Position numbers and translations under genes: made by a program. This document shows positions 1 to 9,746 of a DNA stretch of 32,545 bases, piece by piece (positions within the stretch are counted from its first letter, which is position 1; each line of letters opens with the position of its first letter). The stretch is from contig NZ_JAUXOD010000031.1 in the NCBI RefSeq assembly GCF_030682515.1, forward strand, positions 1 through 32,545, read 5' to 3'. The stretch comes from Hoeflea sp. (GTDB taxonomy: Bacteria; Pseudomonadota; Alphaproteobacteria; Rhizobiales; Rhizobiaceae). The notes below the pieces were generated by a model, which worked only from the letters and a program-made list of their open reading frames with translations, was not told the origin of the DNA and made no database searches.

Positions 1-909
1 GCTCCGGCCGCCTCCCCCACGGCATCGCCCGCCGCGCCAGGAGCCGCGCCGCGCGACAGGACCCGACCGGTGGTCGAGGCGCCGCCGCTCGATCCGAGCG
101 CGAAACTCAGGCAGGCGCTGCGCGCCCTGGCGCTGCGCGCCCCCGGTTCGCTGCCCGCGTCGTTGGCAGCTTCGCCGCCCGCGTCCCACTCGGCGTCCCC
201 GTCCGCGACCCCGTCAGTGTCTTGGTCTTCCGCCCCGCCCCCATCCGCCCGCCAGTCCGCGCCGCAGTCCGCGTCCCTGCCCGCCGCCGCCCCGGCGCAG
301 GTGGCGCGATGGCTTTCCCGTCCGGCGCCGACAGTGGGGGTCCGCGCCCCGGCGCAGGCCCTCAACCGGCCGCTCAGCACCCGCACGGCCCCCGCGCCGA
401 AAGCCGAGCCCCGGTCCACGCCTCCGGAAGCCGCACCAGGCGAAGCCCAGGCGACAGCACCGCGCCGGGTGAGCAAGACGCGGCTCGGCCAGCTCGCCCG
501 CTACGCCCAGCCCGACCAGGCAAGCTGGTTCGCCACCGCACTCGCCGACGCCATGGAGACGAGCTACGCGCTCGCCGAACGGATCATGATGGACCTGTCG
601 GGCCGCCAGCTCGCCACCGCGCTGATCGCGCTCGGCGCGCCCGCGACCACCAGCCGCGCGGCGCTCGAAAGCTTCTTCCCGCACCTGAAGGAAGCCTCCG
701 CCCGCCACACGCTCGCCACCGACCTGATCGAAAGCCTCGACCGCGAAAGCTGCACGGCCCGCCTCGACGCCTGGCACCGCGCCGACCGCTACACCCACGG
801 CGGCGCGACCCATGTCCCCGCGCTCGCCGACAGCAAGCCGGTGCGGCGGGAGACGGGCGACCGCGTGGGTCGGCAGGACACGCGCCGGGGGGCGCGGAAG
901 GCGGGGTGA
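1..909 (+). CDS. DUF2336-like protein, 3' part (5' end outside window)
   Basis: The frame is open from base 1, with no stop before the first GTG at 70, so the gene probably begins upstream of the window. The visible product is about 300 residues. The first half is a low-complexity Ala/Pro/Ser-rich stretch that looks like a disordered linker. The second half is a compact helical region with SWFATALADAMETSY, ALAERIMMDLSG and ATALIALGAPATTSRAALE. This resembles the C-terminal part of DUF2336 proteins of Rhizobiales, where a short helical repeat ends in a similar 'ALxALG' segment; I infer that family at modest confidence. The tail is basic (Arg/Gly-rich). No signal peptide or catalytic motif is visible in the fragment and no function can be assigned. 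The next gene downstream is convergent, 218 bp away. Confidence 0.5.
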   Translation, partial: APAASPTASPAAPGAAPRDRTRPVVEAPPLDPSAKLRQALRALALRAPGSLPASLAASPPASHSASPSATPSVSWSSAPPPSARQSAPQSASLPAAAPAQVARWLSRPAPTVGVRAPAQALNRPLSTRTAPAPKAEPRSTPPEAAPGEAQATAPRRVSKTRLGQLARYAQPDQASWFATALADAMETSYALAERIMMDLSGRQLATALIALGAPATTSRAALESFFPHLKEASARHTLATDLIESLDRESCTARLDAWHRADRYTHGGATHVPALADSKPVRRETGDRVGRQDTRRGARKAG

Positions 910-1127
910 ATGGGGGGACGTAGGGCGGCTTTCCACCCCCAAGTCGGTCATTGCGATCGTCTGTGCTGTTCCCAAAAGCTGTCGCTCGTTCAAGCTGTGG
1001 CCAAAGGCCCAAAAAGGGCGGAAAACGCACACCCGCTGCCTTCCACGTCACCCTAGTTGCCATGGAAGGTCGCCGTTCAGGCGCAAACCGAAGGGAAAGT
1101 GTTCCATCCCGGGTAAAAGCATCAGCT

Positions 1128-2726
1128 CTAGGGCTTGAGTATCCAGGTTTCGATCGCTTCTCCTTTGGTGATTTGGCTAAAGCCCGGGGCGATTTTCCGC
1201 CACGGGTCAATTGTGCCATCAGGCCAGATCACTCGAACCTCCGCTTCAGGGTTTGAACCCAGACCGAAGTGTATCCAGCCAGCCTGGCCGCTGGCGTGGC
1301 CACCGCCGAGGAAGTTTTCACGCCGCTGAAGGCTTTCGCCTTGGCGGACCTCGATCCACGCGCCGATTGCGTCCGGGTTGGGCGCAGGTTGAGCCAGCTG
1401 CAGTTGCGCCCAATGCCCGGCGTCCTTGGTCACATTGCGCCAGATCTGGCTGGGAGAATTGCGATTGACAACCACCAGATCGACCAGACCATCCAGATTG
1501 AAATCCGCCAGCGCAGCGCCCCGAGCGGCATGGTCAGGACTAGCCATGCCGGCGGTCTGCCCCGCCTCGACAAACGTCCCATCTGCCTTCTGCATCAGAA
1601 GATTATTGGGGTCGGCTTCGGCAAAATCAGGCATGTCCCACACATTGCCCTTGGCCACGAACAGGTCAGCCAGACCATCATTATTGACGTCTTCGAACTG
1701 GGCATGCCAGCCGGTGCTGGGGCGCTTGTCCTCGCCCATATAGGGGCTGTGCGCCGTCAGGCCCTTGGACCAAGCAATATCGGAATAGGCAGGGGTTTGG
1801 GGGCCATTGGGCAGCGTTTGAAACTTGCTGTCTGCCATCGAGGTCAGAAAGTAGTCTGGCAGGCCATCGCCGGTGATATCGCGGCTTGCAATGCCCATGC
1901 CCCAAATGCGCAAACGGGCCCAGCCATCTTCGGCGGAGTACAGACGTGGCGGCTGGCCCGGTTTAAGTTGCCACAACTGTTCCTCACCGCCCTTGTAATA
2001 CTCCCGGTCATTGGACACCCGCAAAGCCGGCGTGCCCGATCTGTTCCAGTCAGTGAACAGGATTGAGAGGGCACAGTGGCTTGGCTTCAAAGGGAGAGGA
2101 GGGTCAAAACTCTCTGGTCCCGCCCTGTGCAGCCAGTTGTCGGTGCATGAGCCCCACGGGAAAGCTTCTTGTGTGCGATCGATGTAGTTGCCGATGGCAA
2201 TCGAGGGCCATTGGGCACCCTGCTCCCACGTGGCAGCAAATGCGGTTGACCATGCATCGCCGCCGTCAAAGCCCCAATCCTTGCCGGCATCGGCAAACTG
2301 GCACTCGCCAAGGCCGCGCATCACCTTGTTTTCGCCCACGCGCAGCAGCACGATATCCATGATGCCGTCGCTGTCGATATCCAGGGGATAAGCGCCTGTG
2401 ACCATGTCCATTTCCAGCCCGGATGTCTGCGGGACGAATTTCAGATCGCCGCCCTGCGGGCTCTGGTTCAGGAAAAACGCTGAGGGCGAGGTGCCCCCCG
2501 CCAGGAAAAGATCGGACTTGCCATCGTCGTTGCAATCGAAACTGGCCACTCCGCCGCCCACGATGAATTCCCATTCTCCCGTAAAGCTGTGGCTGAGGCC
2601 TGATGAGGTGGTTTGCTCGACAAAAAGCGGCAATGGCACGGGGTTGGGGGCCAGGGCCGCGTCTTCCGCTGCGGAGGGCCATGAGAATATGCATGCCACC
2701 AACGCAGCAAGGAGGGGCAAGCGCAT
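1128..2726 (-). CDS. CRTAC1-type secreted FG-GAP/VCBS repeat protein with ASPIC/UnbV domain
   Basis: The 532-residue product starts with a Sec signal peptide (hydrophobic residues 4-16, likely cleavage near SAAED). It has repeated calcium-loop motifs of FG-GAP/VCBS blades: D64-x-N-D-D-G, D116-x-D-x-D-G, D283-x-T-x-D-G, D346-x-N-x-D-G and D408-x-N-x-D-G, each followed by a hydrophobic beta strand. The C-terminus (about 455-515) carries ASPIC/UnbV features: GAWIEV, ENFLGGGHASGQ, IHFGLG and VIWPDGT. This is the architecture of bacterial CRTAC1 homologues, secreted Ca2+-binding beta-propellers of unclear role. The ATG shares one base with the stop of the upstream haloperoxidase gene (TGATG), so it is very probably co-translated with it. 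Base composition is closer to balanced than in the flanking genes, suggesting acquisition. It may bind or stabilise the enzyme outside the cytoplasm; that is inference. Confidence 0.85.
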   Translation of the reverse strand: MRLPLLAALVACIFSWPSAAEDAALAPNPVPLPLFVEQTTSSGLSHSFTGEWEFIVGGGVASFDCNDDGKSDLFLAGGTSPSAFFLNQSPQGGDLKFVPQTSGLEMDMVTGAYPLDIDSDGIMDIVLLRVGENKVMRGLGECQFADAGKDWGFDGGDAWSTAFAATWEQGAQWPSIAIGNYIDRTQEAFPWGSCTDNWLHRAGPESFDPPLPLKPSHCALSILFTDWNRSGTPALRVSNDREYYKGGEEQLWQLKPGQPPRLYSAEDGWARLRIWGMGIASRDITGDGLPDYFLTSMADSKFQTLPNGPQTPAYSDIAWSKGLTAHSPYMGEDKRPSTGWHAQFEDVNNDGLADLFVAKGNVWDMPDFAEADPNNLLMQKADGTFVEAGQTAGMASPDHAARGAALADFNLDGLVDLVVVNRNSPSQIWRNVTKDAGHWAQLQLAQPAPNPDAIGAWIEVRQGESLQRRENFLGGGHASGQAGWIHFGLGSNPEAEVRVIWPDGTIDPWRKIAPGFSQITKGEAIETWILKP

Positions 2727-4033
2727 CAGTCGTCCTTCATTTTGAGAGCCGCGACATAGGCACCAATACAGCGCCCCTGATCAAGCCCGCGATCTATCGC
2801 CGCGCGAAAGTGGATACCGCCATAAAGGCGCGACAGGGCGGCCTCGGATGCGGCGGCGTCAAAGCTTGGATAGTCCCGCGCGGGAAGGCCGTCATCGACA
2901 TGGGTGGCATCAGTGAAGGCAAAGTCCTGCCCGAAGAATTCCGTGAGAACTGCCGCCGCCGCGCCCGATTGCGTCGAATGGCCCGACGGATATTCAGGGA
3001 ACGGCGGGGTGATCAACAGTGGTTGGAACGCCGGGTCCATCAGGCGGCGAATGTAGGTCACGGGGCGCAAAAGATCGTATTGGTATTTGCTGTCCCAGCA
3101 GGCGATGAAGGAGTCGGAGACAGCAATGCCAAGCCGCGCGAGGATTTCGGCACTGGCGGCGATGCCCGCCTTGTCGCGGGCAAGGATTTGCAGGGCAATC
3201 GAAATCCAGTGCCCCGGCGGGGTGGGCGATAGCATCGGGTCATCAGACCAGAACCGGGCGATCAGTTTCTGCTCATCGGTCAGGGCCGCGGCTACATCCA
3301 ACACTTCCTTGGCCTCTGCATAGAAGGCGGAGGCTGGATCCTCACTGTAGTCTGGTGGCGCAGGCAATGGGCAGGATGCGCCGCTCGGCATGGCCAGGGG
3401 GCGATTCTTGCCCCAGCCTGGCAACAACGGGACCTGTTGCTGGCGGATGGCGCTGGTGGAAACCCAATGGGCGGGCCCATCTTGCAAAGTGTACTCATAG
3501 GGAAAGCCCATGTTTTCCACCAGAGCGCCCCCATCCCCCGCAGACCAGGCCACAACATGGGCGGCCACCGCTTTGCCATAGGCTTCGGACCGGGCAACGA
3601 CGTCCGGGGCAAGACCCGCCACCACAATCTTGTGCTGCGTGCGAGCCATGGCCGCTATCGCGCGCTGACCGGTTGGTCCGGTATTCCCGAAGAAGTCTTG
3701 CACGGCCGCGCTCAGGGCCGCTTGGAGAACGACGGCCTCATCATAGCTGCCTTCGGGACGGGCGGGCGGCGCAGGCATCGCGTTCAGCTGGCCGGACAGG
3801 CTCTGCAGGCCACGCGTGCCAGAGGCGGTCACCTCCCAGACGGCAATGCCGATATAGGCGAACGACCGGGAGGCAACGGGGGGTGAATAAGTCGGCGTAT
3901 GGCGCACAAGTTCCAGCACCAGGCGATACCACTGCGTCAGCACCTGTTGCGGATCAGCGGCGTGGGCGGGCGAAAAGGACAGAGTGGCCACCACGATCAA
4001 TGCACTTCTCAGCCAACGAAAGCAGACAGTCAT
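2726..4033 (-). CDS. Secreted vanadium-dependent haloperoxidase / PAP2-like phosphatase
   Basis: The chosen ATG (4033) follows GGAAGG at 7 bp spacing and opens a Sec signal peptide (hydrophobic RSALIVVATLSFSPAHA, cleavage near AHA-A); the frame stays open upstream but that part looks non-coding. The 435-residue product contains every vanadate/phosphate-pocket residue of the family: K316 and R323 in WDSKYQYDLLRP, S350-G351-H352 in EYPSGHSTQSG, and R402 and H408 in SRLYGGIHFRAAIDRG. The upstream block RFWSDDPMLSPTPPGHW is also typical of bacterial haloperoxidase-like PAP2 proteins. The product is predicted to act in the periplasm or outside the cell. Whether it oxidises halides or hydrolyses phosphate esters cannot be told from these shared residues. 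The stop overlaps the CRTAC1 gene start (TGATG), forming a two-gene unit. Confidence 0.85.
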   Translation of the reverse strand: MTVCFRWLRSALIVVATLSFSPAHAADPQQVLTQWYRLVLELVRHTPTYSPPVASRSFAYIGIAVWEVTASGTRGLQSLSGQLNAMPAPPARPEGSYDEAVVLQAALSAAVQDFFGNTGPTGQRAIAAMARTQHKIVVAGLAPDVVARSEAYGKAVAAHVVAWSAGDGGALVENMGFPYEYTLQDGPAHWVSTSAIRQQQVPLLPGWGKNRPLAMPSGASCPLPAPPDYSEDPASAFYAEAKEVLDVAAALTDEQKLIARFWSDDPMLSPTPPGHWISIALQILARDKAGIAASAEILARLGIAVSDSFIACWDSKYQYDLLRPVTYIRRLMDPAFQPLLITPPFPEYPSGHSTQSGAAAAVLTEFFGQDFAFTDATHVDDGLPARDYPSFDAAASEAALSRLYGGIHFRAAIDRGLDQGRCIGAYVAALKMKDD

Positions 4034-4431
4034 GAGATGGCCTTCCAGATCTAGCGGTCCGTTCCAGACCTGATCGTTATCGAAAATCAATGCCGCAGAA
4101 AAGCACTGTATCGCTAGAGGCCTTGTCCACACCACCAACGCCGTTGCGGAAATGGCCATGGAATTCCCTGGTCTCGAAAGGCAGATCCATGCGTAGGGCG
4201 CAGCGTGCACCGTCAGCCTTGCGGATATGGCCAGTATGTGAAGATTGAACTGCACCCGACAGCAGGCGTGGCGCTTCGGTAGCCGTGCGCGGTATTGCGC
4301 GGGAAAAGTTGACCGTCCCCTCGGGGCCGGAAGTCCCGACGTGGCAGGTTTTTGCCAACGTCAGCTTTACCCAATTCACCCTCCCAAACGGCCAGTCCGC
4401 TGCCGGCCCCATTCCCGTCGTCGCCTCCCCC
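4034..4431. other. Intergenic stretch upstream of the haloperoxidase gene
   Basis: This 398-bp stretch has no gene I can support. Open frames cross it on the minus strand but show no recognised domain, and one merely extends the haloperoxidase frame without a ribosome binding site. It should hold the haloperoxidase promoter near its left end. A weak inverted repeat, ACGTGGC (4339-4345) against GCCAACGT (4354-4361), with one bulged base and no U-tract, lies within it. Confidence 0.4.
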
Positions 4432-4707
4432 CTACCGCCCCGCCTTCCGCCAGCCCGCGGCGCGGGCCTCCGTTTCGGTGCAGAACCAGCGTTCGCCGTA
4501 TTCGGGGGAGATGCGGGTGGCGTCGTAGTACTCCTGGCCGGGCACATGGTAGATGCGTTCACGGCTCTTGATGCTGATGTTGCCCTTGATGACGCAGGCC
4601 TGCGTGCCGCCCACGGCCGCGGTGCCGCTGGTGGCGGCGTGAAAGGCGAAGGGGGCGGCGAAGGCGCCGGCGGAGACAAGGATCACCAGGGATGCGAACC
4701 TGGCCAT
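4432..4707 (-). CDS. Small secreted sunset-domain protein
   Basis: The product has 91 residues. ATG 4707 is preceded by GGGAG at about 9 bp and starts a signal peptide (MARFASLVILVSAGAFAAP). The mature part consists of one sunset domain: C38-V-I-K-G-N-I-S, then YHVPGQEYYDATRI, then GERWFC76, ending in EARAAGWRKAG. The two cysteines are spaced as in this domain and probably form a disulfide. Sunset domains are usually found at the C-terminus of thermonuclease-like proteins; here the domain stands alone behind a signal peptide, a form common in rhizobia. Its ligand is not known to me. The gene follows the DUF1491 gene on the same strand after about 270 bp, so it probably has its own promoter. 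Confidence 0.75.
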   Translation of the reverse strand: MARFASLVILVSAGAFAAPFAFHAATSGTAAVGGTQACVIKGNISIKSRERIYHVPGQEYYDATRISPEYGERWFCTETEARAAGWRKAGR

Positions 4708-4764
4708 TGCAGTCGGCTCCCGGTTGCAGAGCCACAAGACTGCACGCAAAAGACTAAGAACCGC

Positions 4765-4791
4765 TGAGCGTAACCGCTCAAATTGTCACAA
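4765..4791 (-). promoter_or_regulatory. Palindrome plus TTGTGACAATT motif upstream of the sunset-domain gene
   Basis: A 16-bp interrupted palindrome, TGAGCGtaacCGCTCA (4765-4780), abuts AATTGTCACAA (4781-4791), read TTGTGACAATT on the coding strand. The pair lies 58-84 bp upstream of the gene start, where operator or promoter elements would be expected. No regulator is identified. Confidence 0.3.
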
Positions 4792-4977
4792 CCGGCACGA
4801 CAGGACAGGGCATCGCCGGCGCGGCGGCCGGACTGCGGCGACCGCGTCGGGAGCACGGCGGCGGCGCGACGCGGGACGCGGCGACCGGAGCGACGCGGCG
4901 CGGTGGCTGCCGCGCCCGTCGAGAAAATGGCGGCGGGGGTGAGGAGCGGCGGCGCCTGGGCAGGTGGAACTCGCCCC

Positions 4978-5319
4978 CTACCCCTCGACAATCTCGAGAT
5001 AATTTTCCGGGTTGTCGGTCTCGATCTCCACCACCCAGATGTCGGAATCAAACCGCAGCTCGCGGGCAAGCGCCTCGGTGATTTCGGCCTCGGGGACGCG
5101 GGTCTTGCGGATCTCGAACAGGCGGGCGCCCGCGTGGTCGTCGTCAAATGCCGTTTGCGGCGCGGGGGCTGCCAGGCTTTCGCTTCCGTCGCAGTGGCGG
5201 ATGCGGATGAAGATCGCGCCGGCGTCGTCGGCGCCGTGGCGTTCGACCGCGGCCATGGCCCCCTCCGAAAACAGCCTTCGGGTGAGCGCGGCCACGAAGA
5301 TCGAGGCCTTGAGCCTCAC
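4978..5319 (-). CDS. DUF1491 family protein
   Basis: The product has 113 residues if the GTG at 5319 is used. That GTG is preceded by GGAG at 6 bp, and the resulting N-terminus, RLKASIFVAALTRRLF, matches where DUF1491 proteins normally begin; an upstream GTG at 5331 is the alternative. Family features are the N-terminal RLKASIFVAALTRR, GAIFIRIRHCDGS, DDDHAGARLFEIRKTRV and the acidic C-terminal DSDIWVVEIETDNPENYLEIVEG. No signal peptide or membrane segment is seen, so it should be cytoplasmic. The role of the family is unknown. It lies 85 bp downstream of the peptidoglycan-binding protein gene and is probably part of the same transcript as that gene and the histidine kinase. Confidence 0.8.
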   Translation of the reverse strand: MRLKASIFVAALTRRLFSEGAMAAVERHGADDAGAIFIRIRHCDGSESLAAPAPQTAFDDDHAGARLFEIRKTRVPEAEITEALARELRFDSDIWVVEIETDNPENYLEIVEG

Positions 5320-5404
5320 CGGAATCTCCACAGGGATCGCCCCTGGGCCGCGCTCCGGGCCGGGGCCGGCCCGGGGATGGTGCGGGCGGGGCGCGGCGCG
5401 GTTC

Positions 5405-6407
5405 TCACAACGCGCCGATCTCGAGCAGCTTGTTGAGCACGGTCTCGTTGGGTTCGCCCGTCACCGGCAGCCGGTCGTGCTTCTCGATGGCGCCGATCGC
5501 CGCGCGGGTCTGGGCGCCAGCCACGCCGTCGACGGCGATGTCGGCATAGGCGATGTTGGACAGGCCCATCTGGATGCGCTTGACCAGCTCGCTCGGGCCG
5601 CCTTCCGCGCCTGCGGGGATGTCGGCCGCAGGCAGTGTCACGGCTTCGCCGAAGCGGTTGTCGGCGGTCACAGCCGGGGTCGTGCGCGGGTTGGGAATCT
5701 CCTCGAGGCTTGCAAGATCGACCGGTGCCTCCTGGGCCACGGCCAAGGGTGCGGCGGAGGCCTCTTCGGCCTGTGGCTGCGGCCTGGCCGCGATTTCGGC
5801 GGGAGCCTTGGCCTCGGGCTTGGCCGTGGTCTGGATCAGGCTGCGGATCGAGGGCCTAGCGTCCATGGCAGCGAGCAGCGCCGGCGTCGCGGCACCCGTC
5901 TCGGCATAGCCGTTGGCCTTTTCCCACGCGCGGATCGCGGCCATCGATTTCGGGCCCATCAGCCCGTCGATGGCGCCCCCATAGAGCCCCTGCTCGCTCA
6001 GGATCTCCTGGATGCGGGCGAGCACCGGATCGGCCGCAGGCCGGGTGGCAGACGGCGCGCCGGCTGAAACCGGGGCGTCGTTGGGCACCGGGATCGAGGC
6101 GGTCGGCGTCTCGTCGTTGCGCTCGATGCGGTAGGTGGTGACGGTGCGGGCGGGCACGCCGTCGGCCGCCGGAATGGCGCTTTCCGGCTGGACCTGGGTC
6201 ACCGGAACCCGGGGCTCGGCGATCTCGCGGGTCTTGAGGATCGGCGCGGGATGGTCGCCCGGCTGGTGAAACAGCGCATTGGCGGCGATGAAGCCGAAGA
6301 TCACGCTGAAGGCGACGGAGCCGCCCGCCAGCGAGGGATGCGCGGACACCAGATGACCGAGCAGTCCCAGAAGTCCGCGGCCGGGTCCGGTTTCATCCTC
6401 AAACAGG

Positions 6408-6433
<26 letters not shown>
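5405..6433 (-). CDS. Membrane-anchored peptidoglycan-binding protein with two PG_binding_1 domains
   Basis: ATG 6433 is preferred because AGGA lies 9 bp upstream; an ATG at 6442 sits immediately against that Shine-Dalgarno. The product has 342 residues: a short cytoplasmic N-terminus, one membrane segment (about 35-55, GGSVAFSVIFGFIAANALF), a long Pro/Ala-rich linker, and two peptidoglycan_binding_1-like repeats. The first is about 136-192 (IQEILSEQGLYGGAIDGLMGPKSMAAIRAWEKANG). The second is about 282-339 (IQMGLSNIAYADIAVDGVAGAQTRAAI), ending near the C-terminus. It probably spans the inner membrane and binds murein from the periplasm. The start lies 26 bp inside the upstream histidine kinase gene, so translation is likely coupled. 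A link between cell-wall state and the kinase is an inference from this overlap only. Confidence 0.8.
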
Positions 6434-8279
<1,846 letters not shown>

Positions 8280-8727
8280 ACACGCCGCAGGTCTGGTACT
8301 GGCCGGACTCTGCCAGTGCCGGCTTAAGGAAAGGATAAGCGGGGGCCCGCGGGAGGCGCCAAAGCGGGTGATTTGGAGGGCCTGCGGCGGTGAAAAGCCG
8401 GCTTCGGGCAACATGGTTAACGAGTGCTTTCCACGGCCCGTCCGCCCACGGGTTTGGCGCGCGGGAGGCGCGGCGCCTTGCGGTTTGCGGCCGCCGGTCC
8501 GCCCGGGCACAGGCCCGTCGCCGGCGGCCTGGTGCGGCTGGTCTGCCGGCGGGTGGGGCCTCAGATCGCGGTCCGCGGGAGGATCGCTAAAATTTTCGGC
8601 AAATTTGATTCAAAACCAGCCCTCCGCTTCAAATCGGCCTTGAAGTTTTTGGAGCATGCTCATGTCCAAGTCCGGGAAAACCCGGGCAACTCCGTCCAAA
8701 GCGGCGGGCAACAGGAAGGGCTCATCC
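8280..8727. other. Divergent intergenic region between the kinase and DUF5330 genes
   Basis: This 448-bp stretch should carry promoters for both directions. I see a CtrA-like octamer at 8413-8420 and an AT-rich segment around 8590-8625 (AAAATTTTCGGCAAATTTGA), which is the likely promoter of the DUF5330 gene. Open frames crossing the region have no recognisable protein features. Confidence 0.4.
8413..8420 (-). promoter_or_regulatory. CtrA-like half-site TTAACCAT upstream of the histidine kinase
   Basis: The minus strand reads TTAACCAT, an octamer associated with the cell-cycle regulator CtrA in Caulobacter. It lies about 134 bp upstream of the kinase start in a very GC-rich background, where a TTAA-containing octamer is unlikely but possible by chance. 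There is no second TTAA at the canonical 7-bp spacing. Confidence 0.3.
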
Positions 8728-9066
8728 ATGTGGTTTCTGATCAAGGGAAGTTTCTGGTTCTCGCTGGTGCTGATCACCTTGCCGTTTCTCGACACCAGCT
8801 CGCGGGAGGCGCTCGAGGGGGCGCCGCCGCTCGAAGTGGGCCAGAGCGTCGCCGCCGCCGTCGCGGCGTTTGAGGACATCAAGCAGATCTGCGTGCGCAA
8901 CCCAGACGTCTGCCAGACCGGCTCCGAGACCTTCGCCGCCCTCGGCATCCGCGCCAAGGAAGGCGCCCGCATCGCCTACCAGTTCCTCGACGCCAAATTC
9001 GCCGGTGACGAAGCCGAGATCGTCACCGGGTCTCTGCAGCAAACCGACGCGCTGCACACCAACTAG
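8728..9066 (+). CDS. DUF5330 family small membrane or secreted protein
   Basis: The product has 112 residues. The ATG at 8728 has AGGAAGGG about 8-10 bp upstream, and the N-terminus MWFLIKGSFWFSLVLITLPF is a membrane segment or uncleaved signal anchor. The rest is soluble: a helical stretch (VGQSVAAAVAAFEDIKQIC), two cysteines in C55-V-R-N-P-D-V-C62, and a C-terminal helix with ARIAYQFLDAKFAG. This matches DUF5330 proteins of Rhizobiales, whose role is unknown. The cysteine pair suggests a disulfide, hence a periplasmic location for the main domain. A hairpin terminator lies about 120 bp downstream, so it is probably monocistronic. An upstream in-frame ATG (8656) would add 24 polar residues before the membrane segment and is less likely. 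Confidence 0.75.
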   Translation: MWFLIKGSFWFSLVLITLPFLDTSSREALEGAPPLEVGQSVAAAVAAFEDIKQICVRNPDVCQTGSETFAALGIRAKEGARIAYQFLDAKFAGDEAEIVTGSLQQTDALHTN

Positions 9067-9183
9067 GGGCCGGAGCCTGCCCGATCGCACCCGCTGCCCC
9101 GCTTCAGGGATGCGGTGATCAAAAGGATCCACTGCCGAAGCCATGATGCTCGTCACTGCCAACTCAAGCCGCATCTGATGCGC

Positions 9184-9220
9184 CGCCACCGGGAACGCCC
9201 TTCCTCCCGGTGGCGCTTTT
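9184..9220 (+). terminator. Rho-independent terminator after the DUF5330 gene
   Basis: A 10-bp perfect stem, CGCCACCGGG (9184-9193) with CCCGGTGGCG (9206-9215), has a 12-nt loop and is followed by CTTTT. It lies between the DUF5330 stop and sufE, both on the plus strand. Confidence 0.7.
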
Positions 9221-9318
9221 CCTTGTGCGGACGGCAGACTGTGGCCCGGAATTCTCACGGGCGGGGTGCACTCTTGCCCGGTTTCGCCTATATGACGGGT
9301 CAATCACAGGATCCGGGC

Positions 9319-9744
9319 ATGAGCAAGCTTCAAACCATCATCGACGACTTCGAATATCTCGACGATTGGGAGGACCGCTACCGCTATGTCATCGAGATCG
9401 GCAAGGCGCTGCCGGAGATGCCCCAGGCTGAGCGCACCGACGCCAACAAGGTCAAGGGCTGCGCCAGCCAGGTCTGGCTCGTGGCCGAGACCGAGGCGGG
9501 CGACCCGGGCGATCCGGTGATGCTGTTCCGCGGCGAGTCCGACGCCCATATCGTCCGCGGCCTGGTGGCCATCGTGCTGGCCGCGACCTCGGGGCAGAAG
9601 GCGTCCGCGGTCGAGGCTCTGGACGAGGTGGAACTGATGTCGCGACTGGGGCTGGGCGAGCATCTGTCGACCCAGCGCGCCAATGGCTTGCGCTCCATGG
9701 TGGCGCGCATCAAGGCCCATGCCATGGCCGCGCGGGCGGGCTGA
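9319..9744 (+). CDS. sufE: SufE family cysteine desulfuration protein
   Basis: The product has 141 residues, the normal SufE length. SufE accepts persulfide sulfur from the cysteine desulfurase SufS and passes it to the SufBCD Fe-S scaffold in the cytoplasm. The N-terminus IIDDFEYLDDWEDRYRYVIEIGKALP is typical, and the acceptor cysteine is C48 in NKVKGCASQVWL. FRGESDAHIVRGLVAIVL and the C-terminal ALDEVELMSRLGLGEHLSTQRANGL are also standard family blocks. The ATG at 9319 was chosen by homology length; upstream in-frame codons from 9115 encode no conserved sequence. The gene is separate from any suf cluster in this window and is convergent with the DUF6456 gene only 2 bp away. Confidence 0.93.
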   Translation: MSKLQTIIDDFEYLDDWEDRYRYVIEIGKALPEMPQAERTDANKVKGCASQVWLVAETEAGDPGDPVMLFRGESDAHIVRGLVAIVLAATSGQKASAVEALDEVELMSRLGLGEHLSTQRANGLRSMVARIKAHAMAARAG

Positions 9745-9746
9745 GC

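Noticed and set aside
4077-4679. Minus-strand open frame (200 codons) spanning the sunset gene and the gap upstream of the haloperoxidase
   Set aside because: Its first half is out of frame within the real sunset-domain gene and Pro/Ala-rich; the second half has no recognised family. A decayed gene remnant cannot be excluded.
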